From Mesotaenium endlicherianum (Eukaryota; Streptophyta; Zygnematophyceae; Zygnematales; Mesotaeniaceae), in the NCBI GenBank assembly GCA_009602735.1, contig WELA01002297.1:544293-608292 (forward strand): a stretch of 64,000 nt of DNA, in the 5' to 3' direction. Positions 55,929-64,000 of the stretch are shown here, in pieces. Under the pieces are notes generated by a model, which was not told the origin of the DNA, did not search any database, and saw only the letters and a program-made list of their open reading frames with translations. The translations under genes and the position numbers were made by a program. Position 1 is the first letter of the stretch. Every line of letters begins with the position of its first letter.

Positions 55929-55940
55929 TGGTATCGGAGC
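55929..55940 (+). promoter_or_regulatory. Primer-binding site, family C copy 2
   Basis: TGGTATCGGAGC one base after the LTR, identical to copy 1. Confidence 0.8.
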
Positions 55941-55964
55941 TAGGCACTTTGGTAGCACAAGAAG

Positions 55965-57245
55965 ATGGCCGATCCTCAAGACCAACAGCAAGCTTTCGAA
56001 GGAAGCCCTTCCTCTCCAAGACACCCTCCTCCAGCGCCGATGGGAGAGCCCACTCAAGAAAATCTGCAACAACAAGAAGCACCACAAGGAGGAGCACACC
56101 CTCCTCCAGCGTCGATGGGAGAGCCTACTCAAGGAAATCTGCAACAACAAGAAGCACCACAAGGAGGAGCACCGTCAAATCCCGTGGCAGCCGCTATAGC
56201 AAAGTTGACCCCACCACAAGGAGTTCCCGCAAATGAGTGGGCAGCCTTCCTAATGACCGTCCACAACCAAGTGGGCTTGGCCACCTATGAAGCAACCGTG
56301 CAAGCGTCAAGAGAAGCTATGGCTGCCATGGTTGCCCCTATTGCGAGCAATGCTCAAAATCCAGCCCCGGCTCAAGCGCCTCCACAAGAGCCAACGAGAG
56401 CAAGGAAACTCATCAAGCCCGGCAAACCCGACACTTTCAACCCCGGGAAAGGTGCCAACCTGAATTTATGGCTCTACCAAGTGGAGACGTACCTCGCGTT
56501 CCTTGAAGTACCCGAGGAGGACTACGTTCCCTTTGCCGTTACCTTACTTAGAGGAGCAGCAACATCATGGTGGCGTAACTATCAAGCGGCTATATATCAA
56601 GCTATGGCGCACCCCATGCTCGGCCAAGAGCCCCCACCATCATATGCAAGATGGGCAGATTTTCGTGAGGCCCTCAAGAAGCAATTCATGCCCATCAATG
56701 CGGAGAAGATTGCCCGAGGAAAGCTCCACCATCTCAAGCAAACGACGTCCGTTCAAGAGTATACATCCAGATTTCACGCCCTCACTCTTGAGATCCCCAA
56801 CATGTCTCTCGAGGAGAAGATTGACCGTTACATCTTTGGCCTCAAACCCAAGGTGGCAAAGGAAGTGGAGTTACGCGACTTGACGGACTTCTCAAAGATC
56901 ATTGAAGTGGCCCAAAAGGTGGATACCTTGGATTTCAAGCACTCCGTGCCTTCATCTTCACGGGTACCGACGACGCGGGTGTACGCAGCCCCTTCCACAT
57001 CCGAATCTGGACCCACACCCATGGAAATCGGAGTTATTAAAAGGGACCCCGCGGCTGCCCGGAAGAGTGGAAGACCCTCCAATGACACTTATGATGCAAG
57101 AAACCAGCAAGGAGTGAAAGCAAGACTCTCCCCGGCTGAAAAAGAAGCTCTCATGACGGCTGGACTATGCTTCTATTGCAAGGAAAAGGGCCATCGTGCA
57201 CTTTCATGCCCCAAAAAGTTGTCAAAAAACGGACAGCGCCGGTAG
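55965..57245 (+). CDS. gag: Family C copy 2 gag
   Basis: 426 residues, identical to copy 1. The proline/glutamine-rich N terminus contains a 75-bp tandem duplication (about 56040-56190). A capsid region and a CCHC knuckle near residues 402-415 follow. The last 79 bp overlap pol, and an A-AAA-AAC heptamer at 57224-57230 is in gag phase, fitting the -1 recoding this superfamily uses. Confidence 0.93.
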   Translation: MADPQDQQQAFEGSPSSPRHPPPAPMGEPTQENLQQQEAPQGGAHPPPASMGEPTQGNLQQQEAPQGGAPSNPVAAAIAKLTPPQGVPANEWAAFLMTVHNQVGLATYEATVQASREAMAAMVAPIASNAQNPAPAQAPPQEPTRARKLIKPGKPDTFNPGKGANLNLWLYQVETYLAFLEVPEEDYVPFAVTLLRGAATSWWRNYQAAIYQAMAHPMLGQEPPPSYARWADFREALKKQFMPINAEKIARGKLHHLKQTTSVQEYTSRFHALTLEIPNMSLEEKIDRYIFGLKPKVAKEVELRDLTDFSKIIEVAQKVDTLDFKHSVPSSSRVPTTRVYAAPSTSESGPTPMEIGVIKRDPAAARKSGRPSNDTYDARNQQGVKARLSPAEKEALMTAGLCFYCKEKGHRALSCPKKLSKNGQRR

Positions 57246-60200
57246 GCCAGGAGCCTACCACCCCAAGACCCACTTCACGAGAAGGCAACACGCCAAGTGA
57301 GGTGGAGACCCCCGTTGAAGACGACGTTCCAGCCCCAATGAGTTTGAGAGGTTACCTTGGAGGAGAGAAGGTCCACATCTTGGTGGATAGCGGAGCTCAA
57401 GGCAACTTCATTGCTGCAGATTTTGCCACCAAGCACGGTATTACTATGCGAACTCTTGACCACGACGAGGAGATTATGATGCCCGATGGATTCTCCTATA
57501 CTACCCCTTCCAAGAAGACGTACCCCTTGGCACTCTCTATCAAGTCCTTCAAGGATAGAGTAGTGTTCTCCCCCATGCAATTGGGCAAGTACGACGTCAT
57601 CCTAGGGACGCCTTGGTTGACCAAGCACAACCCCCAAGTTGATTGGAGGACCGGTACTATCAAGATCAAGAATGACATCACTTCAAGAATCTGTATTTTG
57701 CGCGCAATCCAGAATATCCAGACCCAAGACATCCAGAAGCCGGCACACGAGATACTATTGTCCGCCCTCCAACTCAAGAGACTTGTGAGGAAGGGACACG
57801 AGCTTCTTTTGGCCTTGATCACGCCAAAAGACATCAAGAAAGACATCGAGAGTCAAGAAGGCAGCCCCGTTCCCAAGGAGATACAAGAAGTCTTTGAGGA
57901 CTACAAAGAAGTGTTCTCCCCGGAATTGCCCAAGGGCCTACCCCCCAAAAGATTCGTAGACCACAAGATAGAGTTGGAGCCCGGAAGCAAGCCCATCTCT
58001 CGGCCTACGTTCAAAATGTCATACACGGAGCTAGACGAAGTCAAGAAGCAAATCAAGGAGCTACTGGAGCATGGCTTCATTCGACCTAGCAAGTCGCCAT
58101 TTGGAGCCCCGGTGCTATTTGTCAAGAAGAAAGATGGTACCTTGAGGATGTGTGTGGACTATCGCGCCCTCAACAAGATCACCATCAAGAATCGATACCC
58201 GCTGCCGCGCATGGATGAGCTCATGGACCGGCTGGTTGGAGCCAAGTACTTCACGAAGATTGACTTACGGAGCGGCTACCACCAGATTCGCATCGCAGAA
58301 CCGGACATAGAGAAGACGGCATTCAGGACAAGATATGGACATTTTGAGTTCATGGTCCTGCCATTTGGACTCACCAACGCGCCAGCAACTTTCATGACTA
58401 TGATGAACACCATATTTCAGCCCATGTTGGACAGATTTGTGGTGGTATTCATCGATGACATCCTTATCTACAGCAAGACCCTTGAAGAGCATGCGAGACA
58501 CTTGAAAGAAGTCCTTGAAGTATTGAAGCAAAACAAGCTGTTTGCGAAGGAGTCAAAATGCGAGTTTGCCAAACAAGAAGTGGAGTTCCTAGGTCTCCAC
58601 GTGACTGCTGATGGCATCAAGATAGACCCCAAGAAGACCACGGTGGTGGAGGAATGGCCAACCCCCACGACCAAGAAAGAACTCCAGTCATTCTTGGGAT
58701 TTGCCAATTGGTACAGAAAATTCATCCAAGGCTTCTCGCACATAGCAGCCCCCCTGACAGATCTACTCAAGAAGGACAGGCTATATACATGGACCGAGAA
58801 AGAGGAAGAGGCATTTCAAGAGTTAAAGCGAAGATTGACCACATCCCCGGTGCTCACACTCCCAAGTCCAAACCCAGATTGGCCCTTCCACGTCATCACC
58901 GATGCATCTTCCTATGCAATAGGAGCAATCCTGCTTCAAGACCAAGGCAAGGGACTGCAGCCCATCGCCTACGAGTCAAGGAAGCTAAATCCAGCCGAGC
59001 AAAATTATACAACCACGGAGCGAGAGGCATTGGCGATTGTACATGCCTTGAAGGTTTGGCGCTGCTACGTTGAAGGACGCAAAGTACTGGTCACCACGGA
59101 CCACGAGGCGTTAAAGCACCTCCAGACGCAGCCGTATCTCTCAAGGAGACAAGCAAGATGGAGCGGATACTTGCAACAATACAACATCACGATTCAGTAC
59201 CAGCCCGGCAAGACAAACCCGGCTGACCCCCTCTCAAGACTGCAATTAAATGCAGTGATGGTATCCCTGAAGACAGATCTGGAAGCTCGATTTTCAGCCG
59301 CCTATGAAAGAGACCCTTACTACAAGAACGGAGAAGCAGCCTTGGACCCATGCAAGAAGCAAGAAGGCAATTATTGGGTGAGGCAAGATACGGGCCAGAG
59401 ATGTGTTCCTAATGACTTAGACCTCCGGCTCTTGCTTCTACGAGAAGCACACGACAACCCTCTTGGAGGACACTTTGGAATCCTAAGGACCACGGGCGTT
59501 CTAGCTAGGACTTATTGTTGGCCAGGCATGTCTAAGCAAGTCAAGGAGTACTGCAGGAGCTGTGACACATGCCAAAGAATCAAGCCATCATCGCAAAAGG
59601 CGGGAGGACTCCTCCAACCACTACCAATCCCCGAAAGACAATGGACGGACATCTCAATGGACCTTATCGTGGACTTGCCCGTGACACCTCGAGGCCATAA
59701 TGCAATACTCACGGCGGTGGACAGACTTACCAAGATGGCTCATTTTATTCCCACGACGACTAAGGCTACAGCACCACAACTTGCAAGACTCATCTTTGAC
59801 AACATCTTCCGACTCCATGGACTACCATCAAGAATTGTGTCAGATAGAGATCCAAGATTCACAAGCCATTTCTGGAAAAATCTCTTCAAGAACTTGGGTA
59901 CATCGCTGGATATGTCTACTGCCTACCACCCACAATCAGATGGGCAAACCGAGCGTATGAATCGTACCCTAAAGACCTCTCTAAAGGCCTACGTGTCTAC
60001 CCTCGAGCAAGACTGGGACATGTACTTGACCCCCCTCGAGTTTGCCTACAACAACACTACGCAGGCCTCTACCCAAGAGTCCCCATTCTTCCTCAACTAT
60101 GGCTTCCATCCGACCACGCCACTGAGCTTCACGGCTGGCCATGATGAAGTACCTGCAGCCACAGATTTTATGGAGACATTAGAAGCAGCCCTTACAGCAG

Positions 60201-60832
60201 CGAAGAAAGCTCTACAACACGCGCAAGATGCTCAAGCAAGAGTGGCGAACAGATCCAGAAGAGAAATTACGTACAGAGTGGGTGACAACGTGTTACTATC
60301 ATCCAAGAACATTTCCCTGAACAACAGGCCTGCCGGCAGCAAGTTCTCTCCCAAGTATTTGGGACCCTTCAAGATTATCCAGCAAGTCAACCCCGTTGCT
60401 TTCAAGCTAGAACTTCCCCAGACTATGCACATCGACCCCGTATTCCACGCTTCCCTCTTCAAGCCATATGTGCAACCCGACAACAAGTTCCCAGGACGTG
60501 TGACAACCCCACCAGCCCCAACAATAGTGGATGATCATTTGGAGTACGAAGTGGAAGACATAGTGGCTATGAGAAATTTCAGGAGACAGCAGCAATACTT
60601 GATCAAGTGGAAAGGATATCCAGATTCGGAGAATAGTTGGGTGGCGGCGCACTACCTTGACAAAGTTCAGAGAAAGTTGAAGCGCTTCCATGCCGCCAAC
60701 CCCCATCTTGGACCAGCCCCAAGTCTCTCTACTAGAAGCCCGAAGACTTCAGGGAGGCAGCCTGCCACCATCAAGAAGCAGCAGAAGACCCCTTGGAGGC
60801 AGCCTGCAAGAACAAGAAAGAGGAAAAATTGA
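57167..60832 (+). CDS. pol: Family C copy 2 pol polyprotein (PR-RT-RH-IN-chromodomain)
   Basis: 1221 residues with the same domain order as copy 1: protease VDSGAQ near 57380, RT YRALN near 58155 and IDDILIY near 58450, RNase H TDASS near 58895, integrase zinc finger near 59450-59580. The integrase catalytic core is near 59650-59960 and the chromodomain near 60538-60670. The C-terminal tail is Lys/Arg-rich ([10 protein letters not shown]) and contains two QPA-R-type repeats. It differs from copy 1 at about four residues. Confidence 0.94.
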   Translation: MLLLQGKGPSCTFMPQKVVKKRTAPVGQEPTTPRPTSREGNTPSEVETPVEDDVPAPMSLRGYLGGEKVHILVDSGAQGNFIAADFATKHGITMRTLDHDEEIMMPDGFSYTTPSKKTYPLALSIKSFKDRVVFSPMQLGKYDVILGTPWLTKHNPQVDWRTGTIKIKNDITSRICILRAIQNIQTQDIQKPAHEILLSALQLKRLVRKGHELLLALITPKDIKKDIESQEGSPVPKEIQEVFEDYKEVFSPELPKGLPPKRFVDHKIELEPGSKPISRPTFKMSYTELDEVKKQIKELLEHGFIRPSKSPFGAPVLFVKKKDGTLRMCVDYRALNKITIKNRYPLPRMDELMDRLVGAKYFTKIDLRSGYHQIRIAEPDIEKTAFRTRYGHFEFMVLPFGLTNAPATFMTMMNTIFQPMLDRFVVVFIDDILIYSKTLEEHARHLKEVLEVLKQNKLFAKESKCEFAKQEVEFLGLHVTADGIKIDPKKTTVVEEWPTPTTKKELQSFLGFANWYRKFIQGFSHIAAPLTDLLKKDRLYTWTEKEEEAFQELKRRLTTSPVLTLPSPNPDWPFHVITDASSYAIGAILLQDQGKGLQPIAYESRKLNPAEQNYTTTEREALAIVHALKVWRCYVEGRKVLVTTDHEALKHLQTQPYLSRRQARWSGYLQQYNITIQYQPGKTNPADPLSRLQLNAVMVSLKTDLEARFSAAYERDPYYKNGEAALDPCKKQEGNYWVRQDTGQRCVPNDLDLRLLLLREAHDNPLGGHFGILRTTGVLARTYCWPGMSKQVKEYCRSCDTCQRIKPSSQKAGGLLQPLPIPERQWTDISMDLIVDLPVTPRGHNAILTAVDRLTKMAHFIPTTTKATAPQLARLIFDNIFRLHGLPSRIVSDRDPRFTSHFWKNLFKNLGTSLDMSTAYHPQSDGQTERMNRTLKTSLKAYVSTLEQDWDMYLTPLEFAYNNTTQASTQESPFFLNYGFHPTTPLSFTAGHDEVPAATDFMETLEAALTAAKKALQHAQDAQARVANRSRREITYRVGDNVLLSSKNISLNNRPAGSKFSPKYLGPFKIIQQVNPVAFKLELPQTMHIDPVFHASLFKPYVQPDNKFPGRVTTPPAPTIVDDHLEYEVEDIVAMRNFRRQQQYLIKWKGYPDSENSWVAAHYLDKVQRKLKRFHAANPHLGPAPSLSTRSPKTSGRQPATIKKQQKTPWRQPARTRKRKN

Positions 60833-61590
60833 CATTAGACACTCTTCTCTTCTCGCAGTTTCTGGACAGAAAACTAAAACTGCTACTGGTAATAGGTCTC
60901 TGCATAATAAATTCTGAAAATTTACCTGGCTGTAGTCCATGAGTAGCCGGTCATTTAGAGTCCAAGTTTGCTCAATTTGGAGCACTGGTGAGAGAGATAT
61001 GATGCTCTAAGTAGAAGGGGGTCAGGCTGCTGGCATTGTTAGGACAGAATATGCCTTCTGACATTGTGCCTTCCCCTGAACTTGGAATGCTCTGAAACTC
61101 AAGACTCTGGTAGAACATCTTACAGCGCCCAGTTTGAGACTTAGTTTGCAGAATTTGGAGAAGTATAGAAGGACTTATGATTTTCAGAAGTTTCTGCACA
61201 GATTTGGAGGAGTGCCTACTCTCTCAGCTCTCAACGACACTCCAGAAATGAGAATGCTCTCAAATTTGGTGACCCGGTAGAGTTCTCCGACGCGGTCCGT
61301 CTGGCACTCGAATTTTCAGATTTGGAGCAGTTCTGTGGCCGCTATGAATTTTTGAGTTCGTGGCAGATTCTGGGCCAACTTGTACAATTTTCTTTATCAT
61401 TAAGGAGTAGGCTAGCCAATAAGGTCACACCACCTACGACCTTGCCTAGTCTACCTTACATGTGTAGCACCTGACTTGGCGCCTTTGACTAGTCCTCTTC
61501 ACATGTGTGGCATCTGACTTGAAACTGTTGACTAGTTTGCTCCACATGTGTAAGACCTGACTTGACGCGCCGAGACGTCGCTTTTTCTAT
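60833..61590. other. Family C 3' untranslated internal region
   Basis: About 760 bp between pol and the purine tract, with no coding capacity recognised. Near 61420-61570 it carries three imperfect copies of a roughly 50-bp unit (ACATGTG-AG-CTGACTTG...). Copy 1 has the same at 13160-13300. Confidence 0.6.
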
Positions 61591-61601
61591 CGGGGGGGTG
61601 A
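61591..61601 (+). other. Polypurine tract, family C copy 2
   Basis: CGGGGGGGTGA directly before the 3' LTR. Confidence 0.75.
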
Positions 61602-62104
61602 TGTAGTGATTTGAGTTATTATATATTAGTTTGCATATATTTTAATGTTTTCAAATATATTTGGAGTAGTATTGTGTGGAGTCAAGTGTGAATAGGTACT
61701 CTAGTAACTTGGTTCATGTCCTTTGAACCTTCCAAGGCATTTTCGAAGTTAGAGGAAAGACCTAGAAGAACTCCATGTGGCAAAAGTCAAATGTGCCATT
61801 TTTAGGTCAAAAGGACATGTGTACATTATTCTAGAAAGAGGTGGCAAGTTTTGGGATGTGTTGGGTGCCAACACATCAACATACACCTTCCTAGAAATTA
61901 CTTATGTAGCAAGTATATAAACAAGAGCTAGAACATAGAAAGACATTGGAGAATCACTCTTGTACTTGCCAAAATCCAGAAATATATTAACTTTCAAGAA
62001 GCCATCTCTCTTTCAAGAAGCTACCACTTGTGTTCAAAGATCCTTGTCTTGAATAGATAAAGTATTCTGTTTTACTAAGTACTTTATCTATCTGTTTCAC
62101 TACA
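61602..62104 (+). repeat. Family C copy 2, 3' LTR
   Basis: 503 bp, same ends as the 5' LTR, followed by TCAAA. Confidence 0.93.
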
Positions 62105-62438
62105 TCAAAACTTATCAAACTTTGGAAATCCATAACTCTCTCAATACTTAACCAAATTTGATGAACTTTGTACCAAAATGACCACAAACATTCACTCTAC
62201 ACTTCTATGCAATCAAAACATACTTTTAAGGAACTCAAAAATGCCCTTTATAAAGCTATGACCTTACATCATCCCCCTCCTCAAGATGCGACGTCCTCGA
62301 CGCATTCTGCAAATAACGTCTCAACTTACTCTTACAATGAGTCAACTTGACCTCCGGCTCCCAAGTGTTGTCGTCCGCATGGTAGCCTTTCCACTTGACC
62401 AGATACTCTTGAACAAGTCGTTGACCTCGCTTGACTCG

Positions 62439-63995
62439 TCAATCGCCGACAATCGCCTCCACTTCATACTCCAATACATCATCAATCTCGACCGGTGGTG
62501 GCGGTGTAGGTAGTCGTCCTGGATGTCCTTCATTCGGGTCAACGTATGGCCGCAAACAACTCACATGGAACATATCATGGATACGCCAGCTTGAAGGAAG
62601 TTCCAACTTGTAGGTCACGGGATTCACCTGCTTGAGCACCACAAAGGGACCTGTGAACCGTGCCCGCAATTTCCTCTTGCCTGTGAAAGGTAGGTTCTTT
62701 GTTGACAAGAGTACTTTGTCGCCAACATGGAATGTCACTTCCCTCCTGTGCTTGTTAGCATGCTTGACCTGCTCTTCCTGTGCCTTTTGAATACACGTCA
62801 TCGCCATATCCCAAGTCTTGGCCATCTGCTCCATAAGTGCTTGTGTAGTAAGAACCTGAGTCTCCTTGGCCTTCTCCAACAAGATCTTCCCTGGACGATA
62901 TACTTCTCTCCCATAAACCATAGCGAACCGTGACTGCTTGGTCGATCCTTGCATGCTGTTGTTGTAGGCAAACTCCAATCTTGGCAACTTCTTGTCCCAC
63001 TCAGAAATGTCCTCCATATTGAAACTCCTGAGCACCACTTGCCGAAATTTGTTGAGCCTCTTACTCTGCCCGTCTGTATGAGGATGATAGGAAGTGCTCA
63101 TACTCAGCTTGGTCCCCATCAAAGTAAACAATGACCGCCAAAAGTTGCTAGTAAACCGCGGATCCCGGTCTGAAACAATCACCTTTGGCAACCCATGTAG
63201 CCTGAAAATATGATCAAAGAAAAGCCGTGCCACATCCGCTGCCGTAGAAGTCTCCTTCATGGGAATGAAGTGAGCCATCTTACTGAGTCTATCAGACACA
63301 ACCCATACTGCATCGTGCCCTTGACCACTGACTGGTAACGATGTGATGAAGTCCATAGCAATCTGCTCCCAAGAATACTCTGAAATAGGCAGGGGCTGCA
63401 ATGTACCTCCCTTCTTTTGATTTGGTGTCTTGTGTCTCTGGCACGCATCGCAACTCTTTATCCACTCCTCGATGTCCTTGTCCATATTTCTCCAATAGTA
63501 CTCTCGCTTCCGCACGCTTGCCGTCTTCTCGCTTCCAAAGTGTCCAGCATATAAGCAGTCATGATCCTCCGCAAGTAGTAAGTCTCGTAGCTCCTTGATG
63601 TCAGGTACCATCACTCTCTTGGAATCACCATAATACCATATGCCGTCCTTCTTCTGCGTACTCGCATTTGACTCAGCTGCTCCACCATCAGCAAACTCTG
63701 GGTCCTCCTCGTAACCTCTCTGAAGCTTCTCCTTGAAGTCCATATTCTCCTTGATGACTGAGACAGCTGCAAGGTCACACCTCCTGGATAAAGCGTCTGC
63801 AGGGTTGATCTTCCCAGGTAAGTACTCAATCTTGTGGTCGAACAGTTGCAGAAACTCCATCCACCTTGCCTGTCTTGGTGTCAACGTTGGTTGCGTCATA
63901 AATTTCTCCAAGCTCTTGTGGTCGGTCTTGATGAACACCTTTCGACCGTCCACATAACATCGCCAAATCCTCAAAGCCTGAATAATAGCCAACAT
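62439..63995 (-). CDS. pol: Family B pol, C-terminal part (RNase H end, integrase, chromodomain start)
   Basis: 518-residue open frame continuing past the window. Features from the N-terminal side: KTDHKSLEKFM (RNase H), LPGKINPADALSRRC, and the integrase zinc finger HFGSEKTASVRKREYYWRNM...CDACQRHK. The DDE core has [24 protein letters not shown] and YHPHTDGQS. GPFVVLKQVNP and the chromodomain start LEYEVEAIVGD end it. It is the same family as 36428-38160. Confidence 0.88.
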   Translation of the reverse strand: MLAIIQALRIWRCYVDGRKVFIKTDHKSLEKFMTQPTLTPRQARWMEFLQLFDHKIEYLPGKINPADALSRRCDLAAVSVIKENMDFKEKLQRGYEEDPEFADGGAAESNASTQKKDGIWYYGDSKRVMVPDIKELRDLLLAEDHDCLYAGHFGSEKTASVRKREYYWRNMDKDIEEWIKSCDACQRHKTPNQKKGGTLQPLPISEYSWEQIAMDFITSLPVSGQGHDAVWVVSDRLSKMAHFIPMKETSTAADVARLFFDHIFRLHGLPKVIVSDRDPRFTSNFWRSLFTLMGTKLSMSTSYHPHTDGQSKRLNKFRQVVLRSFNMEDISEWDKKLPRLEFAYNNSMQGSTKQSRFAMVYGREVYRPGKILLEKAKETQVLTTQALMEQMAKTWDMAMTCIQKAQEEQVKHANKHRREVTFHVGDKVLLSTKNLPFTGKRKLRARFTGPFVVLKQVNPVTYKLELPSSWRIHDMFHVSCLRPYVDPNEGHPGRLPTPPPPVEIDDVLEYEVEAIVGD

Positions 63996-64000
63996 CTCCC

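Larger units (their letters stand above)
55425..62104 (+). mobile_element. Family C chromovirus copy 2, whole-looking, nested in a family B LTR
   Basis: 6680 bp with 503-bp LTRs, primer site, gag, pol, polypurine tract and a TCAAA duplication. No breaks are seen. The LTRs differ at about four of 503 positions, which suggests a recent insertion. It lies in the opposite orientation to copy 1, with about 36 kb between them. Confidence 0.94.
54838..64000 (-). mobile_element. Family B chromovirus, 3' part, interrupted by family C copy 2, running off the right edge
   Basis: 3' LTR in two pieces (54838-55424 and 62110-62268), separated by the family C element with its TCAAA duplication. A purine tract (complement of CATCCCCCTCCTC) and a pol frame follow, open from 62439 to the window end. 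It is inserted in family F protease sequence. The visible part of pol shows no breaks; the rest lies outside. Confidence 0.85.

Noticed and set aside
55928-55941. Family C as an endogenous retrovirus with an envelope gene
   Set aside because: About 760 bp between pol and the purine tract has no open frame with membrane segments; domain order and chromodomain are those of a plant-type chromovirus.

Overview
This window is a transposon-dense piece of a nuclear eukaryotic genome, most likely from the green lineage. Ty3/gypsy chromoviruses with initiator-Met-tRNA-type primer sites dominate it. The only clear host gene has GT-AG introns. Two gypsy elements carry cytosine-5 DNA methyltransferase domains, a combination I recall being reported from charophyte algae and dinoflagellates. 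I therefore favour a streptophyte (charophyte) alga with a repeat-rich genome, but this is inference.

Layout. 1-3635: the 5' half of a gypsy element on the minus strand (family A). 3743-5500: remains of a DIRS-like retroelement, split by a solo LTR of family B (4291-4993, with its target duplication). 6138-23446: a broken methyltransferase-bearing gypsy element (family D), itself interrupted by a whole-looking chromovirus (family C, 12629-19308, minus strand, duplication GATAC). 24560-29718: the host gene, a 14-exon, about 940-residue membrane-anchored GT4-type glycosyltransferase with a long C-terminal region I do not recognise. 30505-38160: a nest of a family A relative containing a TRIM and a small hAT-like DNA transposon that carries a solo family B LTR, followed by a broken family B chromovirus. 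38676-51381: a second methyltransferase-bearing gypsy element (family E), GC-rich and old. 51889-54837: the 5' part of another gypsy element (F), cut by a family B element that runs off the right edge. A second, nearly identical family C copy (55425-62104, plus strand, duplication TCAAA) sits in the family B LTR.

The most interesting signal is the D/E pair. Both encode gag, protease, a C5-methyltransferase, reverse transcriptase/RNase H, a DDE integrase and a C-terminal PHD finger. Both also show an unusual repeat order, A1 - internal - B1 - A2 - B2, with outer ends TGTC...GACA and 4-5 bp target duplications. Such split direct repeats are typical of tyrosine-recombinase retroelements (PAT/Ngaro), not of integrase-bearing gypsy elements. 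A second puzzle is that the two independent family C insertions share the same differences between their 5' and 3' LTRs.

Reading is by eye. Element borders marked by TG...CA ends plus target duplications are good to the base; internal domain borders are approximate.
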